Source: Bipolaris cookei | Taxonomy: Eukaryota > Ascomycota > Dothideomycetes > Pleosporales > Pleosporaceae | Direction: 5' to 3' | DNA: 64,000 bases | Assembly: GCA_002286855.1 (NCBI GenBank) | Contig: NRSV01000040.1 | Location: 282,226-346,225, forward strand | Shown here: piece after piece, positions 36,088 to 47,356 of the stretch | Numbering within the stretch: position 1 is the stretch's first letter | Layout: each line of letters starts with the position of its first letter | Position numbers and translations under genes: made by a program | Notes under the pieces: model-generated | The model's input: the letters and a program-made list of their open reading frames with translations, nothing else | Told to the model about the DNA's origin: nothing | The model's database searches: none

Positions 36088-37302
36088 CATGGTTCGTGAT
36101 ACGGGATACGTTTTGTTTGCATTGGGGGATATTTTCAGCATATCGATCAGCAGCATAGTCTATTTGAGTTTCGGCCTATGTTACATCAATTTTTCAACAC
36201 TTGCACATTGTCATGAAGACATTGAGTATCGCATCATCTGTGATTCGTGTTGTGACATCTTAAGTGATGTTTTGCAAAGCTACTTGTACACAGTCGACTG
36301 AGAGACGGCAATCTACTTTCAAACTTACCTTCAAACGCAATTTTTCATTCGGACAAGGCTACATCGTGTTTGTTCATGTCACTTTGACTTATAATCATCA
36401 TTCACCGCGGCAAGCTGGAAAATTTTACCGTCCCAGCAGGTATGTAAATCCCGCCTCGCCTCCCCTTCAACCTTCTTTTCTATATCACACATTCTTCACA
36501 TTCTTATTCACAAACATACTCTTTATACCTATTCGGTTCCTCATTCTTACTATCATTATGCTCTAACATCAATGGGGGGAAGGCCATATCCATCTGAATG
36601 GAAGAGAGGGCGACAAGGCTCTGGTGGAAGTAAGTTAATTTCTCCTTGGTGTATTCGGTTCTCCATTACCAGTGCTAATAACGTTACAGACACTTCGTAC
36701 GCAGAGGCAGCCGCCTCCCCAAAAGAAGGTGGGGGACCAAGGTCCCAGCGTAAGATACTCACCCCCTGATATTCATTCACAATTCTCATGATGTTAAAAA
36801 AGATTGTGCGCCGGCGCGCCCAGCGCGCAAAGAAGGCTGAGGCAAAGCAGGCTAGCCCTGCCACCAACCTAAGTGAAACTTCCTTTCTATTGAGCTCAGA
36901 TGATTCATTTCGAGAATCTCGAAGCTACTTTGTTGCTTTCTTTCCATTTTCAATCCATGCTAACCTTTGCCCTTGAACAACGTCTCAGGCGAGAAGTGTA
37001 TAGATCCGCCTGCCGCCGTAAGTTTAATAAATCTTTAGTTTGATGTCAAACGTTTCTGCTAACAGATTGTAGACCACCCCGGTTCAGTCTACTGCTGCCT
37101 GGGGGGCTGTGCCTACACAGGCTGCTGATGAACAGTCTGTGTCGGTACAGCCCGGCAATCAGGCCGCCAGAAGGGAGGACGCTCCCATGGCTCACATTCA
37201 AGAAAAGCCTTCTAACCTTACCACTAGGTTTAGCTTTCTGCGGTTCTAATTATCATCATTATTTTTTCTTTTTATCATCTTTTTCAAGATACAATTCGTA
37301 TA
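36088..37302. other. Intergenic with possible multi-exon gene fragments
   Basis: Between the RBR locus and the transposon. The first 480 bp show nothing. From 36571 there are short open segments separated by good splice signals (see separate entry). No recognised protein. Confidence 0.35.
36571..37250 (+). other. Putative small multi-exon gene or remnant, unresolved
   Basis: A frame starting MGGRPYPSEWKRGRQGSGG is followed by GTAAGT ... GTGCTAAT ... ACAG and then TSYAEAAASPKEGGGPRSQ, then GTAAGA. Further on, segments reading VRRRAQRAKKAEAKQASPA and a Gln/Ala-rich stretch after CTAACAGATTGTAG could be more exons. I could not join all of them in one frame: the natural acceptor after the second segment leads to an early TGA. 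It could be a broken gene, one with missed micro-exons, or part of an old element next to the transposon. Confidence 0.25.
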
Positions 37303-37326
37303 ACGTGTTTCACCAGTGATTCGGCC
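37303..37326 (+). repeat. Left terminal inverted repeat of transposon
   Basis: 24 bp, identical to the reverse complement of 39062-39085; preceded by TA. Confidence 0.95.
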
Positions 37327-37413
37327 GCTTCCTCACGTCATACTACCTCCGCAATAATATTACACAGCACCACCACTACGATTTTTCTTAATAAGTATAA
37401 CAAGGTGTTATTC

Positions 37414-39024
37414 TTAAGACTCTTCGCTATCCTCTATATCTTCTAATTCTACTTGGCAGGTGCGAGAGTTGTGTCCAATTTGGCTGCAACGTCCGCAGCG
37501 CCGTTGACTGCGCACCCTCTTCGCAGGCGTTGCACCGTCGTTACAGCTGCCACCCTCTGCCTCAGCGATCTGATCAGCTACCTGTACGTGGCGCCGCTTG
37601 CGAGTTTTTCGCTTTGTTGACGCTTCAACAGCGTCTCGTAGGCGACTCATTTCCTCCTGCATCAACACCATATTATGAGCTATCTGCTGGACTCCCTTAC
37701 TCAACTGCTGTATCTGCTCTTTGAGAGAACTTGTAGGAGACCTTTGCTGGATTTGCATGCGGTTTCGAATAAGCGTAGCCTGCGCCTCCATTTCGTGTGC
37801 GTTGCGCGACATTTTCGGGTCCCAGCTGCTACTCTCTTGCGCTGATGGAGTCGGAGTACGCAACACGACGTCAAGCTGTGATAAAACAACTTGATAATTG
37901 TGTGGGGTAAGCCCAGCACCTCGAAATCCTCCGCAGATATTTTCTGGTGTAAAAGCCTTATAATAGGCCTTTTTGAACGCTGGTAGGAAGGTTTCTTTGC
38001 TGATATGGTGGATGCGATTACATGCCAAGACCGAGATAGCGTCGCCATACGCGCGCTTCAACGGCAAGAAGCAACCCACATCAAGAGGCTGCAAGAGGTG
38101 CGACGAATGGGAAGGCATACAGAGGAGGATTATCTTCTTCTCTTCGCAGAGATGTCGGAAATCCACCGAGCAGTGGCTCTCGTGGCTGTCAACAATGAGC
38201 AGCCTATGCGTCCCCATAGGGCGCGCATGGGAATCGAAGTGACGGAGCCAGTCAAGCGCTAGATTGCTATTCGTCCAGCCATTAGGACTAACTTGAATCA
38301 CCCAGTCGCGTGGCAGATCCTCCGTGAACCAGGTGGAGATTAGAACCTTGCCTGCGAAGACGAGGAAGGCTGGGATACGCTTCCCTGTTGCGCCAACGCC
38401 TTGTATCAGCGTAACCCACTCTCGATTGCCTGGCTGGATCTTCTTTGATTTCCCTGGTTTGTCTGAGCCCGTGATAACTGACTGTGATGAAGTCTTGCCC
38501 ATAATGAAGCCAGTCTCATCAAAGTTATAGATATCTTCGTCCACGATACCATACTTCACCTTTGTATCCTGAACCAGCTCGAACCAGCCCTTAACAAGGG
38601 CTGGGTCCTCGCAGAGAGCTCGTTGGCGATCATATGGACGGCTCCACCGCATACGCAGCTCAGGGTTGCGCTGGATAAACCTATCAACCCAGTTCTTGCC
38701 AACCTCCTCTCCGCCACGCTCTCGGAGCAGTCTGTTGGCCATATCTCGCACGTCGTCTTTCCCACAGGGTAGTCCTCGCTCAGTGTCAACTATTACACGT
38801 TGAGTAATGGCCTCCTCTTCTAGTTTTGTTAGGCGCTTAGTTGGTGGTTCGTAATCGCGTTGAGAGCGTCGGCCAGCGCGTCGGCTTTGGATTGTTGTTC
38901 GTGGGACACTATAGGCTACTGCAGCCCGTCGTTCACTCTGGATCTGCTTAGAATCAAGATTAGTAATAGCAAGAAATAGATCTGCTTCAGTATAGGCTTT
39001 TAACATGTTGCGTGGTTGAGACAT
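37414..39024 (-). CDS. Transposase, CENPB-type HTH plus DDE_1 domain plus zinc knuckle
   Basis: 536 residues from ATG 39024 (MSQPRNMLKAYTEADLFLAI). The N-terminus holds a psq-like HTH (AAVAYSVPRTTIQSR) and a CENPB-type HTH (TKLEEEAITQRVI, ending WVDRFIQRNPELRMRWSR). The catalytic core has all three acidic positions: YNFDETGF, LLIVDSHESH and QPLDVGCFLPLKRAYGD. After a coiled-coil-like Gln-rich segment the tail carries a CCHC knuckle, CGRCSQIGHNSRTC, an addition seen in some fungal copies. It cuts and pastes the element at TA sites. The frame extends upstream into the right inverted repeat only via a GTG, so ATG 39024 (or 39006) is the better start. No internal stop. Confidence 0.93.
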   Translation of the reverse strand: MSQPRNMLKAYTEADLFLAITNLDSKQIQSERRAAVAYSVPRTTIQSRRAGRRSQRDYEPPTKRLTKLEEEAITQRVIVDTERGLPCGKDDVRDMANRLLRERGGEEVGKNWVDRFIQRNPELRMRWSRPYDRQRALCEDPALVKGWFELVQDTKVKYGIVDEDIYNFDETGFIMGKTSSQSVITGSDKPGKSKKIQPGNREWVTLIQGVGATGKRIPAFLVFAGKVLISTWFTEDLPRDWVIQVSPNGWTNSNLALDWLRHFDSHARPMGTHRLLIVDSHESHCSVDFRHLCEEKKIILLCMPSHSSHLLQPLDVGCFLPLKRAYGDAISVLACNRIHHISKETFLPAFKKAYYKAFTPENICGGFRGAGLTPHNYQVVLSQLDVVLRTPTPSAQESSSWDPKMSRNAHEMEAQATLIRNRMQIQQRSPTSSLKEQIQQLSKGVQQIAHNMVLMQEEMSRLRDAVEASTKRKTRKRRHVQVADQIAEAEGGSCNDGATPAKRVRSQRRCGRCSQIGHNSRTCQVELEDIEDSEES

Positions 39025-39061
39025 TACGCGTTGTTGTGAAGGTGGGGTGACGCGGGGAGGT

Positions 39062-39085
39062 GGCCGAATCACTGGTGAAACACGT
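39062..39085 (-). repeat. Right terminal inverted repeat of transposon
   Basis: 24 bp, perfect inverted copy of 37303-37326; followed by TA. Confidence 0.95.
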
Positions 39086-39087
39086 TA

Positions 39088-40734
39088 GTTTGGGAATTCC
39101 TTTCTTTCTATTTCTTCTTAACCATGTCCCTAGTTTCGACTATTTCTCTTCAAATGTACAACACATGATACCCGTGTAAATAATATCATCCGGGTTCGGA
39201 AATGAAAATAACAATCATCTTGTAATTGGCTTCAAAGCCATGAGACGTGCTATTTTCCCTCGCCCATTGTATTACCTGACGCTGGCTACAACATCCCCTT
39301 CAATCCACCAGAGAACTAAAAGACTCGAAATTTGAAAAAATAGCACGAAGCACTCCATGTATGTACTACGCATCACCCACTATCATCCGGACACCATCAG
39401 AAACCCCATCACGTGACCATTGCGCCCCGCGCTGCTTATCGGCCCCCAAACTTAAATAAGAAACAATATCCTCCCTTCCCGTCTCTTCCGCTACCTATCC
39501 ATTCTCAAGTAATCAATCATCCTCATACCCTCCATGTTAGCCACCATATCCCCCAACCTCGCCCGTTGCCTCTTCCACTACCCACCCGTATGGGGCTTCC
39601 GCATAGCATTTCGTATAGGGATGATAGTGGGATATCTTGGACGTAGTCTGCGCACTGGGTTTAACGGGTACTTTGAACTTCGCCGGTTTACGCGTCTGAG
39701 CTTGGGGAGAACGCGGGTTTGAGATTGAGTGGGAGTATTGTGCGAAGCGTGTAGCTAGAGACGCGGTTGCTTTTACGAAGGAGTTCTGTGTGGGAGGGGA
39801 GGCTGGGATCATTTGAATATGCGTTCAACCGGCGGCTTTTGGATAGGTGGTCTCATGTTACTTTTGGGTGTTGGTGTTGCTCGAGGGTGATGGTTGTGGA
39901 CTTTCAGGCTGAACTTGATTGCAGTTGCGAATGGGAGGATTCTGTTGGTGCTTGTGGTTGTCATTGTTACATCTTTTAGTAAATATGGAGTTAAGAAGCA
40001 TGTTGAACATTGCTTTCAGATATTGCAGTGCCCTTGGTGTTTGCCCGTTTGAAAGAACCCGCGGGCGGCAGGCAAGATCATGGCTTGCATGAAACTTGAT
40101 GGTTGGCTGAGAAGAAGACACGCTATTAATAGTCTTGACAAACATGTTCGCTAGAGTGGTGGTTGTCCAAATCTGTCAATTACCTCTTCAGCCATAGACT
40201 GAATACTGCTGTGGGCTCCTGTGACAACTTCACATACATTACCCTATCATAAAAAACATGGGCTCGAAGAGTTATTTACAATAGTCCACCGACTATTGAA
40301 AGAGTCTATTCGGTAGACTTGTAGTGCTGGCGAGCAGATTCTTTTCCCTGTTGGGATGGAGGGATTGCGCCGACATCGCCGCATGATGTAGGAACAGATG
40401 TGGCGGGGGGCTTAGTTTGTGCAGGGCGGGGCAACGGAATGACTGCGGCTGCCTGCGATCAAGCGCAAGGGCCTTGAATACACAGTTCTTACTCGTTTAT
40501 GATGAGGCTGTGGGGGACAAGAGAAATAACTTTTCAACATGCATCAGCCTAGACGCCTCGTGCATGCGTTCTGGAAGTTGACGGGACGGGGCAGTTGAGT
40601 GGTTGAGTCAGTCAGCGATTCCGGAGCTACAACAACAATTTTCCCCATGGGGACCATGACTCTACATTGTCCCCAAGTCAGCATCTTGATTTTTCACTTT
40701 TTGTTTTGTTGGACGACTGCATATACTTAATACC
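39088..40734. other. Intergenic, right flank of transposon and promoter of threonine synthase
   Basis: 1.65 kb. A small frame at 39534-39722 is listed separately. The last part, with pyrimidine-rich DNA and TTTTCACTTTTTGTTTTG ahead of 40735, is the probable THR4 promoter and leader. Nothing else recognised. Confidence 0.45.
39534..39722 (+). CDS. Hypothetical 62-residue protein, doubtful
   Basis: A short frame starting MLATISPNLARCLFHYPPVWG and ending in Arg-rich sequence. It follows a pyrimidine-rich stretch with promoter-like look (TACCTATCCATTCTC), which is why I note it. It has one weak hydrophobic segment (FRIGMIVGYLG) and no known domain. It may be a chance frame. Confidence 0.22.
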   Translation: MLATISPNLARCLFHYPPVWGFRIAFRIGMIVGYLGRSLRTGFNGYFELRRFTRLSLGRTRV

Positions 40735-42469
40735 ATGTCTTCACATACAGCATCGCAACGCTATCTGAGCACCCGTGGTGGGTCCTACGACGTAAGGTCA
40801 GCGCAAACCGTGGGCGCAGTCGCATGCTAACGTGTGCAGTTCTCATTTGAGGATGTCGTCCTGAAGGGCCTCGCTGCAGACGGCGGCCTGTTCATTCCTG
40901 AAGAAATCCCCACGCTTCCCGAAGACTGGGCGTCCAAGTGGAAAGATCTTTCCTTCGAAGACCTCGCCTTTGAGATCTTCTCCCTCTACATCTCCCCCTC
41001 AGAGATCCCATCTGCAGACCTAAAAGACATCATCCGTCGCAGCTACTCCACCTTCCGCGCAAAAGACGTCGTCCCCACCGTCACACTTGATAAGGAGAAG
41101 AACATACATTTGCTCGAGCTGTTCCACGGACCTACATTTGCATTCAAGGATGTTGCTCTGCAGTTTCTCGGCAATCTGTTCGAATACTTCCTCGTGCGCA
41201 AGAACCAGGGTAAGGAGGGCCGCGATCGGGAACATCTGACTGTCATTGGCGCTACAAGTGGCGACACTGGATCAGCAGCCATCTACGGCCTGCGTGGAAA
41301 GAAGGATGTGTCCGTCTTCATCATGTTCCCGCACGGCAAGGTCAGCCCCATCCAGGAAGCACAGATGACGACCGTCATTGACGCCAATGTCCACAACTTG
41401 GCCGTAGACGGTACTTTCGACGATTGCCAGGTATTTATAGAGATGCTAGATTACACAACACTACTAACAGTACCAGGACTTTGTAAAAGCCCTCTTCGCC
41501 GACCCAGAAATCAACAAGACGCACCGTCTTGCCGCTGTAAATTCCATCAACTGGGCTCGCATCCTGGCGCAAATCACCTACTACTTCTACGCCTACTTTA
41601 ACCTCATCAAAAAACCATCCTTCCTCCCCGCCTCCACCGTCCGCTTCGTTGTGCCAACCGGCAATTTTGGCGACATTCTCGCTGGCTTCTTCGCGAAGCG
41701 TATGGGCCTGCCCGCTGAAAAGCTCGTCATCGCAACCAACGAGAACGACATCCTACACCGTTTCTGGGAAACCGGCAAGTACGAGAAGCACCCTGTGCAT
41801 GGCAAGGAGGCCGAGGGCGGCATCCCAGAAGACGGTGCCAAAGCGCATGAGGGCGGAGTCAAAGAGACGCTGAGTCCAGCCATGGACATTCTCGTCTCAT
41901 CAAACTTTGAGCGTCTCCTGTGGTTCCTCTCATACGATGTATACAGCACAAATTCGGATGCTGTATCGCAAAGGAGAAGTCAAGCAGGCGACCACGTACG
42001 GAACTGGCTCAACGAGCTCAAGTCTCAGGGTGGCTTTGCAGTAGACAAGCAGATTCTAGAGGCTGCTCAGGTTGACTTTTCCTCGTACCGTGTCAGCGAT
42101 GAGGAGACTGTTGAGACGATCAAGTACGTTTTTAATGCAGAGTCATCCAAAAACTACGTCCTTGATCCGCACTCCGCTATTGGCATCGCGGCGACGCTGC
42201 GCTCGGTAGAAGTGTCGAAGCCTCCTAGTACACACCACATCGCGCTTGCGACTGCGCACCCGGCCAAGTTTGCGAATGCGGTTGAACTTGCGCTGCCGGA
42301 GCAGAAGGAGTACTTCCAGGAAAAGGTGTTGCCAGATGAGTTCAAGGGGCTTGAAGATAAGCCAAGGCGAGTCAGCCATGTCAAGAAGGCTGAGGGTTGG
42401 CAAAGCGTACGCAAGGTTGTTATTGCAGAAGTAGAGGCAGAGCGACAGGCTGCTGAGGGTGCGAAGTAG
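40735..42469 (+). CDS. THR4: Threonine synthase
   Basis: Three exons, 40735-40791, 40840-41430 and 41477-42469, encode 546 residues. It starts MSSHTASQRYLSTRGGSYD, the usual YxSTRG opening. The pyridoxal-phosphate lysine is in HGPTFAFKDVALQFLGN; GATSGDTGSAAI and VPTGNFGDILAGF are the phosphate and cofactor contact loops. The enzyme turns O-phospho-L-homoserine into L-threonine and phosphate, the last step of threonine synthesis, in the cytosol. Intron 1 (48 bp) has GTAAGG and a GCTAAC branch point. Intron 2 (46 bp) has an unusual GTATTT donor and two candidate acceptors; the one before GACTTTGTA keeps FDDCQDFVKALF, as in relatives. The C-terminus is a Glu/Ala-rich tail. Confidence 0.96.
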
Positions 42470-42637
42470 AGTTATATAAGAGGTTATGGTTTTACATGGG
42501 CGTCAATTACATTTGGATAGACTACATGCTGGATATTGAGTACAGAAATGGGAGTCATACACGCTTTCATCATGATGGTCACTATTGAGCCTACTGTTGC
42601 CACATATCTACCAGACACATTCTACTTTCTTCAATAC

Positions 42638-43734
42638 CTATTTCCGCAGCACATCCTCCGCTGCCTCCTTCTCCTCCCTTACCCTATCCCTATTCTTAAC
42701 AACCTCACTCTCAAACCCCAACCCGGCTCTCTTCCTCAAAACCCCATACACTGCACTACTATCTGCCCTCCTCCCCCTCTCCTCAACATACCCCCTCGCC
42801 TCCTCCGCAGCCTCAACATACATCTCCCCAATCCTCAACTCGACCCCCTTTTCCCTCGCGACCGCAACCCCATGTCCCACATCCTTGATCCCGAGCTCGA
42901 GTTCCGACGCCGGCGCCTCCCCTACAGCCGGAAGATACGAACCCGAAGTTAGGCGCCGCGACACACCGAGTGCATACGCGCCAAAATTTTCCTCGATAAG
43001 GGACTCGAGGATGGAACAAGGGAGTCCAGATGTCTCGGCTAGAACGTGGGCTTCCGATAGTAATGTCATCAATCCTGCGGTGATAAAGTTGCTTGTGGTC
43101 TTGAGTAACATTGCTTGCGAGGCTTCATCGTCGACGTGTAGAACGCGGCGCGCCAGGACGTCCTTGAGCAAGGGCGTCACACGGGTGATTGCTTGGAGCG
43201 GTCCAGCGACGGCGATGAGGAGATTACCGGCGATGGCGACGGGGGTGGCGCCGAAGACGGGAGCAGAGATGTAGGAAGCGTTTTTTTGGACGAAGGAAGT
43301 GGAGATTTCGGTTGTGGTGGAGGGATGGACGGTGGTTGTGTCGATTATTATTTTTTGGGAGAGGGGGCCGCTGGATTGGATGGAGGTTATGAGGGTAGTT
43401 AAGGCTGTGTCGTCGCTGACCTGGGGGTTTTTAGTCTTGCGTTTTTATTTGAAAAAGAAGAGTATTCTTTTTTTGGTCTGGAGGAGACAGGGAAATAGGT
43501 GTGTACAGATATGAAAATGACATTGCAGGTTTGGACTAGATCGGCGATTGTGGAACATGCAGTGGCACCGAGCTCTTCCAACGGTTTGCCTCGTGAGAGT
43601 GTTCGATTCCAGTATTTCAGCGGCGGATAAGCGTCTGGATGTTGTTGTGTGTGTTTTTGGATATTCGTTGCCATTGCTAGACCCATTGATCCTAGGCCTA
43701 TCCAGCCCACGTGCAGCTTTTCTGGTGGATCCAT
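42638..43734 (-). CDS. 3-hydroxyisobutyrate dehydrogenase-like oxidoreductase (6PGDH superfamily)
   Basis: Two exons, 43507-43734 and 42638-43420, give 336 residues. The intron (43421-43506, 86 bp) has GTACAC and CCCCAG. The N-terminal Rossmann domain has the nucleotide motif GWIGLGSMGLAMATNI; the substrate loop is DTTTVHPSTTTEI, and the catalytic Lys/Asn pair is in KTTSNFITAGLMTLLSEAH. The family oxidises beta-hydroxyacids such as 3-hydroxyisobutyrate (valine breakdown) or related compounds with NAD(P). There is no clear mitochondrial leader, so it may be one of the cytosolic paralogues; substrate is unknown. It converges with threonine synthase, 168 bp apart stop to stop. Confidence 0.88.
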
Positions 43735-44168
43735 CTTGAAAGAAAATGCGTTAGTAAACCTGGGTCGAGTCTTCCCTTCACAAGGGTTTGAAAAGGATAG
43801 TCAGTGTAATGGTAAGGTGACTCAAATATGGTATACATGCACATGAATTAGTGTATCGCACTAGTGTACATCAGGCAAGTGAGTAAATCGGATATCCGAC
43901 GAGACTCGATCCTTCAGACTATTTTGGAAAGAGTCAGTCAAACATTATTCTAGGAAACAACATGACTCGGCTACTAAACATGTCAATTTCTCTCGCCAAA
44001 AAATACTTTGTAATACTGAAGGTATTTATACACCAAAGGCAAACTCAAACTCCGTGCTATGCTGATATCCAATAATTTTGAGAGCCGGATACGGAACCAG
44101 TTGAGCAATGATATTGTGTGCTGGCTCTGGCTCTGGCATGCATGATATAATCGCCTCAAAGGAACACC
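43735..44168. promoter_or_regulatory. Promoter of dehydrogenase gene / 3' region of LEO1
   Basis: 434 bp, AT-rich, without supported coding sequence. Confidence 0.5.
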
Positions 44169-45624
44169 CTACTCCTCATCCTCATCATCGTCAACCACAC
44201 GTCTCCGCTTTGTCCGGCTAATCACGACTTCGTCATCGTCATCGTCATCTGCTGCAACAGCTCCGCCCCTTGCTCTCTTCGGACTTGGCGCAATGCCTTC
44301 ATCTGGGTCGTCATCGTCCTCGACAATCTCCGGCTCCTCATCACTAGCAGCGATAAAGTCATCCTCCTCATCATAGTCGTCCTCACGATTCCTCCGAGGG
44401 CCGCCATAGTCTTCATCGTCGCTCCAGTCACGCCGTAAGCCGCCACCCTTTCTCTGTTGCTGTTTCCTAGGGGCGCGGTCTTCCAGTCCATCAACATCGA
44501 GTCCACCTCCCGATGCTCGTCCGCTGCTGCGGCCCATGGTGCGGTTGGCGCGCTCGGCCTGGCGGGCTTCGTGCTTCTCACGGGCGCGTAGTTGCCGCTG
44601 CTTCTCTTTGAACGTGGCTTCTTCGCGTTGTCGGCGTAGCTCGGGATCTTCGTCTACGTTGATAAAGGAAATAGCCTGGTCGGCATCGTCCCGACCCTTT
44701 GATGCCACCTTTGCAAGGTCGTTTTGCAGCTTCTCCAGCGCAGCATCTTTTGTGTTTGCAGCAGGCACTACATTTAGAGATGCAGTGAGCTTGTTGGTCA
44801 CACGCATAACATTGGCCTCTTCGTAAGGGGCCACGAGATATGTGTAACTCTCCTTCTTCGCGCTTGTCTTGACGCCGGTTTTGTCTTCCCTGACTGCTGT
44901 TGGAGTGGGAATCTTGGGGTTTATCTGCGGCGGCGCAAGGGTGTTGGCGTCAATGTCGAACTGCACGGTAGGGTCACTGGCGAGTTGGAGCGTAAGAGAA
45001 CCGTCGGACCACCTTAGGATACGAGCATTCGACTGCAAGATAGCGTTATTCGAGGGTGAACGCCGCCATCGGATGGTGGTCATGGCAGTGTGATAAGCGG
45101 AAAAGTGTTCAGACGCGCCGACCTTGGAATGGTGGTCGGTGGTCGGTGGTTGGAATGTCCTGTGATCAAAGGCCTTGTCCTCGAAGGAAAGGAAGCGCGG
45201 GACCTTGAGCAGGTAGAGTTCGTTGTCGGTGGGCTCGGGGACTGCATGGCGCGCCAGGTCTGCATCCATGTATGCGAATGTCTGCTGCTCGACTTCCTCA
45301 ATGGCCTCTGCCTGCCTGACGCGATCAGTGCGCCCTTCGTCGTCGCCAGAGTCGAGTTCGGTATCGTCGAGCTTGCGCTGCTCACTGTGACACGTCAATT
45401 GGATATCGCATACTATTCTCTATCGCGACGTACGCTTGCGCATCCTGTGCATCTGCCTCGGCGTCATCGTCCGCGCCGCCGTCGCCAAAGAGATCATCGT
45501 CATCGTCAAGGCCATTCTCCTCGACGGTATTCAGCGGCGTGCCTCCTTCGCCATCCTCAGCAGGAGTGGCATGGCCATTGGCCTCGTCGTCGGACAGGGT
45601 TGGATCGTGGCCCGCGTCGGACAT
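44169..45624 (-). CDS. LEO1: Leo1, subunit of the Paf1 transcription elongation complex
   Basis: Two exons, 45434-45624 and 44169-45384, encode 468 residues. The 49-bp intron (45385-45433) has GTACGT and TCACAG. The start is MSDAGHDPTLSDDEANG. The first 85 residues are acidic (DDDDDLFGDGGADDDAEAD). The Leo1 domain runs from about residue 110 to 300: KVPRFLSFEDKAFDHRTF, the TTIRWRR segment, NARILRWSDGSLTLQLASD and SYTYLVAPYEEANVMRV. It ends in a charged tail with DEDDEEDF-like blocks and a basic SPKRARGG. Leo1 pairs with Paf1, binds nucleosomes and RNA, and supports RNA polymerase II elongation and histone marks. It is divergent from MOB2. Confidence 0.95.
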
Positions 45625-46057
45625 GGTCGCGACAAATGGCGGAGGCTGCGTTGTTTGCGAGGCGCAGAAACACGGGCGTGTCGGGACGTGTGTGGGCGTG
45701 TCAGGGCGACGGGGAAGGACGAGGCAAGCAAATGCCACACGTGATGATGGTACAGCAAAGGACGGCGGAAGACTGGAACGCAGCAGTTGCACCGCTTCAA
45801 AGTTCCCAGCGACGCCAGCAGTAGGCCGTGTACTGGGCGCTATACCGGATGCAGCAATAGCGCCCCGCCCCTTCTCGACGCAGGCCCAAGGGAGTGTCGA
45901 GTGGGCCCAAAAAGCGTGCCCGCTTGAGACGTATCACCACCTCCTCCCCTTCAATTCTCTTGCATACTCCTCAAGCCGGCCCTCTCTAGGTGCATCCATA
46001 GCTCCCGTCTCGCCGCTTGCAGCCCCTGCACGCCCATAGCCAGGACCCCACAAACAA
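45625..46057. promoter_or_regulatory. Divergent promoter, LEO1 / MOB2
   Basis: 433 bp between two outward starts. Frames crossing it are extensions of antisense frames, not genes. Confidence 0.6.
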
Positions 46058-47356
46058 ATGGCTTCTTTCTTCGCAAACGTGTAAGTTGCTTGGCACTTGC
46101 TCGCCCTCCCTCGAGTGCTCTCTCCCCTTCCTTCTAGTACAGTCCAAACACTCCCCCTCCCTGGTATGTTTCAGGCAAATCTGCTGCATATCCTCGTACG
46201 GCTTTAATCTCGCCATATTCGCCTCACTCTGGGAAGCTGCAATTTGGTCTCTTTTGGCCTCCCAATTCCCGCCCACCGAGGCCCCAAAGGTGTTTCCGTC
46301 TTCTAACAACTTCCCCGATAGTCGCCAAGGATTGGCCGGACGCTCCAGCAAAGGCCAACAAGGCAAGGGCGGCTCTTCGTCACCAACAGCTTCATACTCT
46401 GCTTCGCCAACTTCTCAGAACGCCCCGAACCAACCGCCTATGCCTGGTTCGCCTGCTCTGTCATCCAACATGTCGTTCGAAGGCCCGCCATCCGAGGGGT
46501 CCGTGCCCTCTGGCTCTCGCAGACCGCCTTTCTTTTTCCGCGAGGAGTACTCCAACTTGATTGTCAAGGGTAATTTCATGACGCTGGCTGCAAAGCCCAA
46601 GCTCGTTGAGGAGGGCGAATGGCTCGCTCATCAAGGTAAGCTTGCCACGTGTGAGGTTCGGCTGGGAATGGCGCTAAGAGCATGTGACTAGTTGTCGAGC
46701 AGTACAGACTGCTAGAGCAAATGATTGAAGTCATCAAGGTAGTCGACGACCGGACAGGCAAGCCCATCTGTAACCCAGATGTCTGCCCTACCATGTCTGC
46801 CAGTGGTCACACATATACCTGGCTCGACAACAACAAAAAGCCCATCAAGATCCCCGCTATCCAGTACATCAACCTTGTACAAAAGTGGATCGTGGGCAAG
46901 ATCAACGACCCAAACATCTTCCCTACAGACACCACCGCAATCTCAATTGGAACGACAACCTATGCCTCTGGCTCCCTGACTCCCAACTCGACGCCACAGC
47001 CCCTGGGACCTACGTCCCTTAACCAGCCCGTATCCCAGTTGGCCGGACGCGAATGGCTCGGCAAGTCATCCGGCTTCCCCGAAACCTTTGAGGGCGACAT
47101 CAAGAGTATTTACCGCCAGATGATGCGGTGCTACGCCCACATCTACCACGGCCACTGGCTGGAACCCTTCTGGAACGTAAGTGCGTACAAAGAACTCAAC
47201 ACGTGCTTTATACACTTCATCAATGTCGGCAAACTCTTCAACCTCATTGGCGACAAGGAGATTGAGCCCATGCAGCCGCTGGTCGACCTTTGGGCGGAGA
47301 AGGGGTTGCTTCCTCCCATTACTGCCGCCAAGGAGAATGCTCCGCCTGCGTCTTGA
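46058..47356 (+). CDS. MOB2: MOB kinase activator, Mob2 type (Cbk1/NDR partner)
   Basis: Four exons, 46058-46080, 46143-46163, 46322-46635 and 46692-47356, encode 340 residues. Exon 2 is a 21-nt micro-exon placed by phase and by its splice signals; the first two exons are less certain than the rest. After a Ser/Gly/Pro-rich linker the Mob domain begins with EEYSNLIVKGNFMTL. Zinc ligands are in NPDVCPTMSASGHTY and CYAHIYHGHW; the C-terminal part AYKELNTCFIHFINVGKLF is diagnostic of Mob2. Mob2 binds and activates the NDR kinase Cbk1/COT1 for polar growth and cell separation. An insertion of about 40 residues (SIGTTTYASGSLTPNSTPQ) sits inside the domain. A GTAAGT at 47176 is within conserved sequence and is not used. 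Confidence 0.92.

Larger units (their letters stand above)
37303..39085 (-). mobile_element. pogo/Tc1-mariner-type DNA transposon, complete
   Basis: 1783 bp bounded by perfect 24-bp inverted repeats that start ACGTGTTTCACC at both ends, each outside edge followed by TA (37301-37302 and 39086-39087), the expected target duplication of this superfamily. Past the 24 bp the two ends stay similar for about 14 more positions, with differences that are all transitions. Inside is one uninterrupted transposase gene on the minus strand. Intact ends, duplication and frame suggest a recent or still mobile copy. Confidence 0.93.

Noticed and set aside
37000..39100. Possible retroelement
   Set aside because: No reverse transcriptase or long terminal repeats; the inverted repeats and DDE transposase show a cut-and-paste element.
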